DNA of 64,000 bases, taken from positions 331,488 to 395,487 of the forward strand of contig NZ_JACJSE010000007.1 of the NCBI RefSeq assembly GCF_014698045.1. The letters are read 5' to 3'. Position 1 is the first letter of the stretch. Every line of letters begins with the position of its first letter. Made by a program: the position numbers and the translations under genes. Under the pieces are notes generated by a model, which did no database searches, was not told the origin of the DNA, and saw nothing but the letters and a program-made list of their open reading frames with translations. Origin of the DNA: Aulosira sp. FACHB-615 (GTDB lineage: Bacteria > Cyanobacteriota > Cyanobacteriia > Cyanobacteriales > Nostocaceae). Positions 1 to 7,791 of the stretch are shown here, one piece after another.

Positions 1-86
1 AAGCCGCTTGTGCGTCTAATGCGACTTGGCGGTTCGACAAACTAAGCTTTTTGGGAATTTGGCGTAAGTCATAAGTATAAAGAAAC

Positions 87-115
87 GAACCACAAAGGAC
101 GCAAAGGACACGAAG
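87..115. repeat. dispersed repeat, short copy
   Basis: A short sequence beginning GAACCACAAAGGACGCAAAG. A related copy lies at 45310-45366, where 28 extra bases interrupt it. The sequence is non-coding on both strands and lies upstream of a hairpin repeat. Confidence 0.5.
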
Positions 116-155
116 TTATAAGAGTTTGAGAGAGTTCTTGCATAAGTCTTAAAGT

Positions 156-180
156 AGAGACGTTGCATTGCAACGTCTCT
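156..180. repeat. palindromic hairpin repeat (family with 33732-33760)
   Basis: A perfect inverted repeat: arm AGAGACGTTGCA, one central base, then the reverse complement of the arm. The same design occurs at 33732-33760 with one base pair in the arm changed on both sides, so pairing is kept. It could fold in RNA, but no T-tract follows, so I call it a repeat rather than a terminator. Confidence 0.6.
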
Positions 181-279
181 GTTATAAATTGATGAAATCA
201 TAATGAAAAACTTTTGAGGAAGTGATATTTACTTTGCTGCGATGGGTTTACTAAAAATAGAAGTCTTCTTGGTGGCTCT

Positions 280-519
280 ATGAATAAAGATGAAAAATCA
301 GTGCAGAAAGATGCCCTGATTATGTTGATACTTTTGATAGTCGCAGGCTTCGGAGCTTGCAGTATTTTTAAAGGCAGCAATTCTGAATCTAGCAGTGAAT
401 CAAGAAGTGATTGTTTTGATAGAGTCAGTCAAGAGATGGCTAGACGTGAAGGTAACAAGGTTGTAAATCAAGCTGACATTTCTCGATACCAAAGCGAATT
501 ACTCAGTCGCTGTAGATGA
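280..519 (+). CDS. small single-pass membrane protein, unknown function
   Basis: A 79-residue ORF. Residues 1-12 are charged, residues 13-30 form a hydrophobic segment with a Cys near its end, a Ser-rich linker follows, and the C-terminal half is polar with two further Cys (near residues 45 and 78). The layout fits a small membrane-anchored or exported protein. The ATG follows a GGTGG-like sequence about 8 bases upstream. I do not recognise a family. The codon use looks ordinary, but a gene this small cannot be confirmed without homologues. Confidence 0.5.
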   Translation: MNKDEKSVQKDALIMLILLIVAGFGACSIFKGSNSESSSESRSDCFDRVSQEMARREGNKVVNQADISRYQSELLSRCR

Positions 520-639
520 CATCTTGAAAAATTTTTAGGATTACCTTGCCTCTGTCCTCCTAAGAGAGATCATCTTGCCACAACTTGACATTGCAATACA
601 ACATATTTCCTGTTTTTAGAGTTATAGCTTAAGCCAGGT

Positions 640-729
640 ATGCCAGTTAGAGACCGCTACTATGAAAATTTTCATCCAAAACGGGAGGTAATCGTCCGAT
701 GGGTACGTTGGAACAATACAGACAGCTAA
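640..729 (+). pseudogene. xisH: xisH remnant with internal deletion
   Basis: A 29-codon frame starts MPVRDRYYENF and ends in REVIVRW plus a short tail. XisH proteins are about 138 residues, begin MPA/SRD-(I/V)-(F/Y)-H and end in a VIV(K/R/Q)W-like motif that overlaps the start of xisI. Here the two ends are joined directly, so about 110 codons appear to have been lost in frame. The overlap with the xisI start at 699 is still in place. Family assignment is from memory of the XisH termini. The short length leaves some doubt, but the position directly in front of xisI supports it. Confidence 0.55.
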
Positions 730-1058
730 TTTGCCGTATTCTGAGTGAACATACAAAAATTCCTTACTCTTACGGTAATATTCAACACGAAACTATCTTT
801 GATAAAGAACAAGACCGATATTTAGTGATGATTTTAGGTCGAGAACCAGTACCAGAACTCTCGCCAACTGCAACTCGCCGGGTTCACGGCTGTCTGATTC
901 ACGTTGATATTATTGATGGTAAGATTTGGATTCAGCGTGACGGTACGGAAGACGGAATTGCTAAAGAACTCGTCAATGCTGGCGTACCGAAAAATCAGAT
1001 TGTGTTGGGATTTTGGTCTGAGGAACTGCGACAAGATTCAGAATTTGCGATCGCTTAA
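699..1058 (+). CDS. xisI: XisI family protein (fdxN element excision controlling factor-like)
   Basis: The 119-residue length is normal for XisI. Recognisable features are the N-terminal LEQYRQLI, a central segment with THR-type residues (TRRVHGCLIHVDIIDGKIWI) followed by QRDGTEDGIAKELV, and a C-terminal GVPKNQIVLGFWSEELR. XisI was defined as a factor needed with XisF and XisH for excision of the fdxN element in Anabaena heterocysts. Most genomic copies, like this one, are orphans far from any such element and have unknown roles. The normal partner XisH is reduced to a stub just upstream, so this copy cannot work with a cis-encoded XisH. The protein itself looks intact. Confidence 0.9.
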   Translation: MGTLEQYRQLICRILSEHTKIPYSYGNIQHETIFDKEQDRYLVMILGREPVPELSPTATRRVHGCLIHVDIIDGKIWIQRDGTEDGIAKELVNAGVPKNQIVLGFWSEELRQDSEFAIA

Positions 1059-1537
1059 TATTAGGTTAATCAAAACCCTTCTCCAAATCTCTCCTCTGCA
1101 AGGCTACCTTGTACACACAATTTGAAAATAGGCAGTATGAAACGCATCCCGCCTAGAACTAAAGTTCCAGGCTGATAGCCAAAGTCCACTCAAGTGGACT
1201 GGAATGAGTTTCTTGTTGAGTCATCTTCAGATGACTTGCGCTATGAGACGCGGAATTCATTCCGAGGCGGGACAGATGCACCACACGAATATTTGTGTGT
1301 ACACCATAGCCCCTGCGTTGCGCGGGTTTCCTTTGAAAGCTTCATTTCACCTTTCAAAACTATTAATCTTGAAGTCCCTCTCCGCGTCGGAGAGGGGTTG
1401 GGGAGAGGTTCATCAAATTTACGTTGGCATTATTCAGTACTATTAGGGTTGTCAATGCTCACCTTAAAAAATTTTTCCACAGAAAGCAACACAAAGGGGA
1501 AAATAGCTAAAGACTATTGACTGATGACCATTGACTA
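1059..1537. other. intergenic region with repeats
   Basis: No convincing gene. It holds the four-hairpin element at 1148-1271 and a C/G-rich inverted repeat near 1374-1409 (CCCTCTCCG and its complement, then a GGGGAGAGG run). That last sequence is of the kind dispersed through Nostocales intergenic DNA. The promoter of the following mannosyltransferase should lie in 1440-1537, but I see no strong consensus. Confidence 0.5.
1148..1271. repeat. composite element of four perfect hairpins inside a closing stem
   Basis: CCCGCCT at 1148-1154 is the reverse complement of AGGCGGG at 1265-1271. Between them lie four perfect small palindromes, each with a 2-base centre: GAACT/AGTTC at 1156-1167, AGTCCACT/AGTGGACT at 1183-1200, AGTCATCT/AGATGACT at 1219-1236 and CGGAAT/ATTCCG at 1251-1264. 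The second and third share AGTC-GACT ends. No ORF explains this. It may be a mobile repeat or a structured RNA. Confidence 0.7.
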
Positions 1538-2989
1538 ATGAGTAAAAACTGGTTTCGCATTGGGTTAGTGAGTATCTTTTTACTCTCACTCGCTGTCAGG
1601 TTTTGGGGACTAGACAGGTTTAACACCTTAGTCTTTGATGAAGTTTACTACGCTAAGTTTGGAAATAACTATCTTACCCATGTTCCGTTTTTCGATGGTC
1701 ATCCACCATTGGGAAAACTGATCATTGCTCTCGGTATATGGCTGGGTAGCCATGTAAAATTTTTGTATGAGAGTATGAATGGACTTACGGGTTCACTGCG
1801 ATCGCCTTGGGATTATCGTTGGATTAATGCTTTTTTAGGTTCATTTATCCCTTTATTAAATGCTGGGATTGCTTATCAACTAAGTTCACGGCGTAGCTTT
1901 GCTTTAATTGCTGGGTTATTTACGGCTGTTGATGGCATTTTTATTGTTGAATCCCGCTATGCTTTGATTAATATATATATCGTAATATTTGGGTTATTAG
2001 GTCATTGGTTGTTTCTTTTAGCCTTAAATCATCAAAAACAACAACGTAAATTATTTTTAATTATTGCTGGTATTGCTTTTGGTTGCTCAATTGCGACCAA
2101 GTGGAATGGTTTATTTTTTCTAGCAGGTGTTTATGGTTTGTGGCTATTTGCTTGGATATGGCAAATAATCGGCAAAAAAATCAATCATAATTCTGAAGAA
2201 ATTCATCAGCAGACTGAATCACCACTACAAAAGCTCACTCAAATCTATGCTTGGCAAATAATATTATTTTTAGGAGTTATCCCACTTATTGTTTATAGCT
2301 TGATTTGGATTCCCCATTTACAACTAGATACCAAATATGGATTTATTGAAGTCCACAAGCAAATTTTGAGTTTTCATGAACGGTTGGGGGGAAATAATGC
2401 TAACGTGCATCCCTACTGCGCTGCTTGGTATAAATGGCCGTTGTTAATCAGACCAATGGCATATTATTACAAAACTGCCTACAGTATTCATGAGCCATTG
2501 CCTGTTTTGGGGCCAGATTTACCTGCGAATGCTGGAAAAATTATTTATGATGTTCATGCAATGGGCAATCCTTTTTTATGGTGGTTTAGCGTTGCTGCCA
2601 TGTTATTTTTAATCGGAATGCTCATTGTTTCAATGGTAATGTTTTTGCAGCAAAAAAAACAATTTACCTTACCGAAAAACTTTACTGTCGATACCTGGAT
2701 TGCTTTGTACCTAGTGGTAAATTATGCCACTAATTTAGTACCTTGGATGAGAGTATCGCGCTGCGCGTTTATTTACCACTATATGACGGCTGTGGTATTT
2801 GCATTTCTCGCGATCGCTTGGTTTGTAGATCAATGCCTACGGAGTTATTATTATCCATTGCAGGCGATCGGTGTCAGCCTTTCTGTAATTATTTTGGTGG
2901 CTTTTGTGTTTTGGTTGCCGATTTATTTAGGTTTACCACTGAAAATCGAACTTTATCGCCTCAGAATGTGGTTTAACTCTTGGATTTAA
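1538..2989 (+). CDS. dolichyl-phosphate-mannose-protein mannosyltransferase family (GT39/PMT-like)
   Basis: A 483-residue multi-spanning membrane protein. The N-terminal helix is followed by a loop with FDEVYYAKF (about residues 32-40) and FFDGHPPLGK (about 51-60). These are the acidic and HPP motifs of PMT-type C-fold glycosyltransferases that use lipid-linked sugars. A long periplasmic loop with LGPDLPANAGKIIYD follows, and the C-terminal part has YHYMTAVVFAFLAIAW. Bacterial PMT enzymes O-mannosylate exported proteins or lipids using polyprenyl-phosphate mannose. Length and motifs look complete. The gene stands alone, with repeats on both sides, so the substrate cannot be inferred. The ATG is preceded by an A/T-rich stretch without a strong Shine-Dalgarno sequence. 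Confidence 0.9.
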   Translation: MSKNWFRIGLVSIFLLSLAVRFWGLDRFNTLVFDEVYYAKFGNNYLTHVPFFDGHPPLGKLIIALGIWLGSHVKFLYESMNGLTGSLRSPWDYRWINAFLGSFIPLLNAGIAYQLSSRRSFALIAGLFTAVDGIFIVESRYALINIYIVIFGLLGHWLFLLALNHQKQQRKLFLIIAGIAFGCSIATKWNGLFFLAGVYGLWLFAWIWQIIGKKINHNSEEIHQQTESPLQKLTQIYAWQIILFLGVIPLIVYSLIWIPHLQLDTKYGFIEVHKQILSFHERLGGNNANVHPYCAAWYKWPLLIRPMAYYYKTAYSIHEPLPVLGPDLPANAGKIIYDVHAMGNPFLWWFSVAAMLFLIGMLIVSMVMFLQQKKQFTLPKNFTVDTWIALYLVVNYATNLVPWMRVSRCAFIYHYMTAVVFAFLAIAWFVDQCLRSYYYPLQAIGVSLSVIILVAFVFWLPIYLGLPLKIELYRLRMWFNSWI

Positions 2990-3101
2990 AGTTATTTCGC
3001 CTTAATATACCTCTAACCTATCATCTGTTACCTCTAACCTTCTTAATACTGCTACATATATGCAGGGTAACTAATCACATTTTTTTACCAAAAAACTGGG
3101 T

Positions 3102-3255
3102 CTAAAGCCCCGTCTTTCTAGGACGGCTTTTCTTTAACTTCCGAATAAATTCCCTAAGTACATCATTCTGAGTGCGATTTGTCTCTAAGCAATACTCCAC
3201 AAGTGTTTCATATTCTTCTTCTGAACATCTAATAGAGTTGGATTTATCTATGAGA
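3102..3255 (-). pseudogene. ribbon-helix-helix (CopG-like) protein remnant of an IS
   Basis: Reading the minus strand gives NSIRCSEEEYETLVEYC, then LETNRTQNDVLREFIRKLKK and a stop at 3102-3104. The pattern of a short beta strand followed by two helices with NRTQNDVLREFI resembles small RHH proteins that accompany TnpB elements in Nostocales. No ATG or GTG start is found in frame before the join with the tnpB fragment near 3250, so the 5' end seems lost. Confidence 0.45.
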
Positions 3256-3387
3256 GAATGGCGTTGCCCATCTTGCCAATCCGTGAACGCAAGGGATGAG
3301 AACCCATCTCAAGTGATTGAAATGGTTGGGGCATCAACCATCGGGTTAGGTGATGTAAGTCGGGCTACGCCTGCAATCGCTGTTTGA
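3250..3387 (+). pseudogene. tnpB: tnpB C-terminal fragment
   Basis: The frame reads MREWRCPSCQSVNARDENPS, then a tail ending GLGDVSRATPAIAV. TnpB proteins have a C-terminal zinc ribbon (W-x-C-x-x-C ... C-x-x-C) followed by (H/N)-(D/A)-RD-(I/V/E)-N. Here the second knuckle matches RDEN, and the tail resembles TnpB C-termini of Nostoc. About 350 upstream residues with the RuvC active site are absent, so no nuclease activity is possible. Confidence 0.6.
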
Positions 3388-3427
3388 GCCTAGAATCCCC
3401 GTGCTTTCACGCCTGGGAGTATGTCAA

Positions 3428-3741
3428 ATTTCTTATCTGTATTTATCGAGCCTGACTGTTAGACTGAAAACGCAAGTTAAGCTAAAAATCAGGCTAAGTA
3501 GCACAACTGAGGTAGCAAAAAATTAAGTATCGAAATATCATAAATGATGAAGAAAAATAAAGAAAGATTTTATAATTCATCATTCTATTTTGTTACTGTA
3601 AGAATTTCGTAATTAATAGATTTATAGAATCACAATTATATCAGCTTACATTTAGGAAGTGTCAGAAAGTTATCCACACTATATGTAAAACCTATATAGA
3701 GCCTGCTTTTGATGCTCCCTAGTATATAGAGGGGAATCCTA
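3428..3741. other. upstream region of the phytochrome operon
   Basis: An A/T-rich non-coding stretch. A GAGGGG sequence lies about 8 bases before the ATG at 3742 and would serve as ribosome binding site. The promoter is expected here, but I cannot place it with confidence. No repeat family was recognised. Confidence 0.4.
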
Positions 3742-6045
3742 ATGGAATTGAATTTACAACTTCCTAGCATTAATGTTACTAGCTTAAAAGAAGCGCCAAT
3801 TCATACTTCTCGCCAAATCCAGCCCCACGGAATATTGTTAGTTTTGGCAGAACCAGAATTACAAATCTTACAAGTGAGTAATAATACCTGGGCTGTGTTC
3901 GGGATCGAACCCGAAGCAATGTTACAAAAGAAACTGGAAGATTTATTAGACTCTTATCAACTAGAAAGAATTAAAGCAGGGTTAGCCGAAGCTAATTTAG
4001 AGTTTATCAACCCGACCAAACTTTGGTTCCGCAAGAAGGGTGATGAATATATAGTTTTTGATGCAGTTTTTCACCGCAACTCAGAAGGCTGTTTAATTCT
4101 GGAACTAGAACCAACATTTTCCCAAGAAAACATCCCATTCTTAAGTTTTTACCATCTAGCGAAGGCTTCTATTAACCAGTTAGAAAAAACTTCAAACCTG
4201 CGGGACTTTTGCCAAATCATTGTTCAAGAAGTGCGGAAGGTAACTGGTTTTGACCGGGTAATGTTATATAAATTTGATCATGATGGACATGGTTCAGTGA
4301 TTGCCGAAGAAAAGCTAGAAACCCTAGAGCCTTATTTAGGTTTACATTATCCTGAATCAGATATTCCTAAACCAGCAAGAAAGTTATTTGCATCTAATTC
4401 TATTAGAATTATCCCGGATGCCAAAGCCGAACCAGTACAACTGATTCCCGCCATCAATCCAGTTAGTCAGCGTTCTGTAGATTTAACCAATTCTATTTTG
4501 AGAAGTGCGGCATCTTGCCATCTGGAATATTTACATAATATGGGTGTGGGTGCTTCTTTAACTATCTCCTTAATTAAAGACCAAAAACTCTGGGGATTGA
4601 TTGCTTGTCATCATCAAACACCAAAATTTGTCTCCTATGAATTGCGGAAAGCCTGCGAATTTTTAGGACGAGTCATATTTGCAGAAATTTCTGCCAGAGA
4701 AGAAACAGAAGATTACGACTATCGGATGAATTTGACACATATTCAATCGCTGTTGGTTGAATATATGTCTCAGGAAGAAAACTTCATTGATGGTTTAGTT
4801 AAACATCAGCCGAATTTATTAGATTTAACCAGCGCCCAAGGTGCGGCTGTTTGTTTTGGCGATCGCTGTACACTTATAGGTGAAACTCCCGCCGAAGAAG
4901 ACTTGAATTTCTTGGTACAGTGGTTAAAGAATAACGTCGATGAAGAAGTATTTTATACTAATTCTTTGCCCCAAGTTTATCCCGATGCGGAGAAATTTAA
5001 AAACGTTGCGAGTGGTTTATTAGCAATTCCCATTTCTAAACGCAATTATGTTTTGTGGTTCCGTCCTGAAGTCATTCAGACAGTGAATTGGGGTGGTGAT
5101 CCTCATAAAGCATTTGAAGTTAGCCAAACAAATGGCGATGTCCGCCTGTGTCCCCGCAAATCTTTTGAATTGTGGAAAGAAACAGTCAAACTGACATCTT
5201 TACCTTGGCAATATGTGGAAATTAAAGCCGCATTGGAATTGCGAAAAGCAATTGTAAATATTGTCTTGCGCCAAGCCGATGAACTGGCTCAATTAGCCCA
5301 AGATTTAGAACGTTCTAACGCCGAATTGAAAAAATTTGCCTACGTTGCTTCCCATGACTTGCAAGAACCACTCAATCAAGTGGCGAATTATGTGCAGTTA
5401 TTAGAGATGCGTTATAACGAAGAACTGGACGAAGACGCGAAAGAATTTATTGGCTTCGCCGTTCAGGGTGTGAGTTTAATGCAGACTTTGATTGATGACG
5501 TACTAGCATACTCCAAAGTTGATACTCAAGCGATCGCATTTCAACTAACAGAAGTCGAAACCGCCTTAGAACACGCCCTCAGCAACTTACGACAGCGCAT
5601 TGCTGAAACTGGTACGGTAATTACTTATGATCCCTTACCCACAGTCATGGCTGGTAGTACCCAGTTAATGCAGTTATTTCAGAACTTGATTGCTAACGCC
5701 ATCAAATTCCGTAGCGACAACCCACCCCGCATTCATGTAGGTGCAGAAAGATTAGAAGATGAATGGTTGTTCTGGGTACGCGATAATGGTATCGGTATAG
5801 AACCCAAATTTAGCGATCGCATTTTTGTCATCTTCCAACGCCTACACACCAGAGACGAGTATCCTGGTACGGGTATGGGTTTAGCTATATGTAAAAAAAT
5901 TGCCGAATGTCATCGAGGTCGCATCTGGGTAGAATCACAACTTGGTGAGGGAGCTACCTTCTACTTTACAATTCCAGTTGGAGGGCGCGAGCGTGAGCGT
6001 AGAAACGGAAGACAAGCCCAAAACCATCTTTTTGGTCGAGGATAA
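3742..6045 (+). CDS. cphA: Cph1/CphA-type phytochrome histidine kinase
   Basis: A 767-residue red/far-red photoreceptor. Domains: PAS (about 15-120), GAF (about 150-320), PHY (about 330-500), HisKA and HATPase (about 520-745). Cys259 in SAASCHLEYL is at the bilin-attachment position of Cph1, and the N-terminal biliverdin Cys of bacteriophytochromes is absent, so phycocyanobilin is the likely chromophore. PESDIP (204-209) and the PHY tongue PRKSF (471-475) are present. The phosphoacceptor is His538 in ASHDLQEPL. The N box is around Asn652, DNGIGI is at 681-686 and GTGMGLAICKK at 709-719. All key residues for light sensing and autophosphorylation are kept. The last 53 bases overlap the response regulator gene, its cognate partner. 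Confidence 0.95.
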   Translation: MELNLQLPSINVTSLKEAPIHTSRQIQPHGILLVLAEPELQILQVSNNTWAVFGIEPEAMLQKKLEDLLDSYQLERIKAGLAEANLEFINPTKLWFRKKGDEYIVFDAVFHRNSEGCLILELEPTFSQENIPFLSFYHLAKASINQLEKTSNLRDFCQIIVQEVRKVTGFDRVMLYKFDHDGHGSVIAEEKLETLEPYLGLHYPESDIPKPARKLFASNSIRIIPDAKAEPVQLIPAINPVSQRSVDLTNSILRSAASCHLEYLHNMGVGASLTISLIKDQKLWGLIACHHQTPKFVSYELRKACEFLGRVIFAEISAREETEDYDYRMNLTHIQSLLVEYMSQEENFIDGLVKHQPNLLDLTSAQGAAVCFGDRCTLIGETPAEEDLNFLVQWLKNNVDEEVFYTNSLPQVYPDAEKFKNVASGLLAIPISKRNYVLWFRPEVIQTVNWGGDPHKAFEVSQTNGDVRLCPRKSFELWKETVKLTSLPWQYVEIKAALELRKAIVNIVLRQADELAQLAQDLERSNAELKKFAYVASHDLQEPLNQVANYVQLLEMRYNEELDEDAKEFIGFAVQGVSLMQTLIDDVLAYSKVDTQAIAFQLTEVETALEHALSNLRQRIAETGTVITYDPLPTVMAGSTQLMQLFQNLIANAIKFRSDNPPRIHVGAERLEDEWLFWVRDNGIGIEPKFSDRIFVIFQRLHTRDEYPGTGMGLAICKKIAECHRGRIWVESQLGEGATFYFTIPVGGRERERRNGRQAQNHLFGRG

Positions 6046-6439
6046 TAAAGCCGATATCCGCTTAATTCAAGAAGCATTGAAAAATAGCGCAGTCCCGCAC
6101 GAAGTCGTGACAGTCAGAGACGGCGTGGATGCAATGGCCTTTTTACGCCAAGAAGGTGAATACGCTGATGCTCCCCGCCCCGACCTGATTCTGCTAGATT
6201 TAAACTTGCCTAGAAAAGATGGTCGAGAAGTTCTAGCAGAAATTAAAAACGACCCACTCCTGAAACGTATCCCCGTAGTTGTGCTGACAACCTCAAAAAA
6301 CGAGGATGATATTTTTCACAGCTACGACTTACACGTTAACTGCTACATTACAAAATCTCGCAACCTCAGCCAACTCTTCCAAATCGTCAAAGGTATCGAA
6401 GATTTTTGGCTATCTACCGTCACCTTACCTTCAGAGTAA
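5993..6439 (+). CDS. rcpA: RcpA-type response regulator of the phytochrome
   Basis: A single receiver domain without an output domain. It has acidic residues in IFLVEDNKAD, the phospho-acceptor Asp in LILLDLNLPRKDG, the Thr/Ser pocket in VVVLTTS and the conserved Lys in YITKS. The C-terminal end carries GIEDFWLSTVTLP, typical of the small dimeric Rcp1 family. I chose the GTG at 5993 because GGAGGG lies 7 bases upstream and the protein then begins MSVETEDKPKTIFL, as in other Rcp proteins. The frame is open further upstream (ATG at 5942), but that would add 17 residues encoded inside the kinase domain. The gene overlaps the phytochrome in another frame, suggesting translational coupling. It receives phosphate from phytochrome His538. 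Confidence 0.92.
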   Translation: MSVETEDKPKTIFLVEDNKADIRLIQEALKNSAVPHEVVTVRDGVDAMAFLRQEGEYADAPRPDLILLDLNLPRKDGREVLAEIKNDPLLKRIPVVVLTTSKNEDDIFHSYDLHVNCYITKSRNLSQLFQIVKGIEDFWLSTVTLPSE

Positions 6440-6489
6440 TTAGATGGGTGTAAGGGTGTAAGGGTGCATGGGTGCAGAGGAGAAATTTA

Positions 6490-6545
6490 CCCTACTCCCT
6501 ACTCCCTACTCCCCACTCCCTACTCCCCACTCCCTACTCCCCCTT
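6490..6545. repeat. heptamer tandem repeat (STRR-like)
   Basis: About eight head-to-tail copies of CCCTACT / CCCCACT lie between rcpA and the next kinase gene. The reverse-complement unit GGGAGTA recurs at 41649-41686. Short tandem heptamers of this type are known from heterocystous cyanobacteria. It separates two genes read in the same direction and may alter their coupling. Confidence 0.75.
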
Positions 6546-6568
6546 CCCAGGGCTTGAAATAAAAAACT

Positions 6569-7729
6569 ATGGCTGGAAGCTTAGTAAAAATCTTGTTAAT
6601 TGAAGACAATCTGGCAGAAGCTAGGTTATTGCAAGAGTTTTTGCAGCAAGCCGACGCTAAAGAATTTGTGCTAGTTCATGTCAAGCGATTACAAGAAGCA
6701 ATCAATAAACTCAAAAGCAGCGATTACGACATCATATTACTTGACTTGACTCTACCCGACAGTCAAGGATTATCATCTTTGCCAGTCTTGATTAATTGTG
6801 CGCCCAGCGTGCCAATTGTGGTACTCACAAATACTAACGACGAAGAACTAGCGATTGAAGCAGTCAGAGAAGGAGCGCAAGATTATTTAGTCAAGCGCCA
6901 AGTCAATGTTCATACCTTAGTTCGTTCTATCTGTTATGCGATCGAGCGTAAACAGCTTTTAGAAACATTACGCCAAGTTAATCAAACATTACAAGTACAA
7001 GTTAAAGAAAGTACCGCCGAACTAGTGAAAGCTAACGAAATTAACCAGTTCAGATCAGAATTAGTTTCCATGCTTTCTCATGATATTCGTCAACCGCTAA
7101 ATACTATCCTCTTAGCCGCCGGATTACTTCAAAATAACGAAGATAAATTAACTCAAGAAAAAAAACGCAATCATTTACAAATGATTCGCGCAGCTATTAA
7201 GAACATGGCGCGAATGTTAGACGAAGTGTCTGTAATTGATAGGGTTGACTCTGGGAAATTTCCCTGTGACCTTGAGCCATTAGATTTAGAAGGATTTTGT
7301 CGCCAATTAGTTTATGAAGCGCAATTAAATATCAAAGAAAAAAATTTAAATCTGGTATTTACCAGTTATGGAGAATTAGCTGAAGCAGTTTGGGATGAAA
7401 CTCTACTACGCCACATTCTAGGCAATTTATTAGGCAATGCCATTAAATATTCTCTACCTAATGGCAAAATTCAGTTTGAACTAATTAGCCAAGAAAACTC
7501 CGTCATGTTCCGGTTTCAAGATTGGGGAATCGGTATCCCGAAACAAGACCAAAAGCGGATGTTCCAACCTTTCCAACGTGCCGAAAACGTCGGGGGAATT
7601 CCTGGGACTGGCTTAGGTTTGGCAATTGTAAAAAAGTGTGTCGATGCCCATAACGGCGAAATTATGCTCAACAGCGAGGTAGGAGTCGGCACAACTTTTA
7701 TCGTCACTCTACCTTTGATTAAGCTGTAA
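6569..7729 (+). CDS. response regulator-histidine kinase hybrid (REC-HisKA-HATPase)
   Basis: A 386-residue protein. The receiver domain occupies residues 5-125, with phospho-acceptor Asp59 (IILLDLTLPDS) and Lys109. A coiled linker follows at 126-160, then HisKA with His171 in SMLSHDIRQPL, and an ATPase domain with GNAIKYS, DWGIGIP and GTGLGLAIVKK. It has no sensor domain of its own, so its input is probably phosphorylation of the receiver domain. It lies about 130 bp behind rcpA in the same direction. The phytochrome or its regulator may therefore feed into it, though the tandem repeat between them could separate transcription. The full set of catalytic residues is visible. Confidence 0.9.
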   Translation: MAGSLVKILLIEDNLAEARLLQEFLQQADAKEFVLVHVKRLQEAINKLKSSDYDIILLDLTLPDSQGLSSLPVLINCAPSVPIVVLTNTNDEELAIEAVREGAQDYLVKRQVNVHTLVRSICYAIERKQLLETLRQVNQTLQVQVKESTAELVKANEINQFRSELVSMLSHDIRQPLNTILLAAGLLQNNEDKLTQEKKRNHLQMIRAAIKNMARMLDEVSVIDRVDSGKFPCDLEPLDLEGFCRQLVYEAQLNIKEKNLNLVFTSYGELAEAVWDETLLRHILGNLLGNAIKYSLPNGKIQFELISQENSVMFRFQDWGIGIPKQDQKRMFQPFQRAENVGGIPGTGLGLAIVKKCVDAHNGEIMLNSEVGVGTTFIVTLPLIKL

Positions 7730-7791
7730 ACGCCAAAAAAGTCTGTTAAACTATCGCCAAATCATTCCATCAATTAATATAGGGAAAAAAT

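Larger units (their letters stand above)
3091..3427. mobile_element. internally deleted IS200/IS605-type element
   Basis: The left side has a small hairpin (AAGCC ... GGCTT near 3105-3131) at the end of a minus-strand ribbon-helix-helix frame. The right side has the C-terminal zinc-ribbon end of TnpB, followed at 3393-3427 by the hairpin GAATCCCCGTGCTTTCACGC and GGGAGTATGTCAA, which resembles the right end of cyanobacterial IS605-type elements. Most of tnpB is missing, so both termini are brought within about 340 bp. Such deletion derivatives can be moved in trans. The exact ends are my estimate. Confidence 0.55.

Noticed and set aside
1194..1520. ORFs of 108 and 80 codons
   Set aside because: They run through the four-hairpin element and a G-rich repeat, with no protein-like composition.
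5942..5992. ATG at 5942 as rcpA start
   Set aside because: It would add 17 residues inside the kinase domain; GTG 5993 has a good GGAGGG sequence and matches Rcp N-termini.
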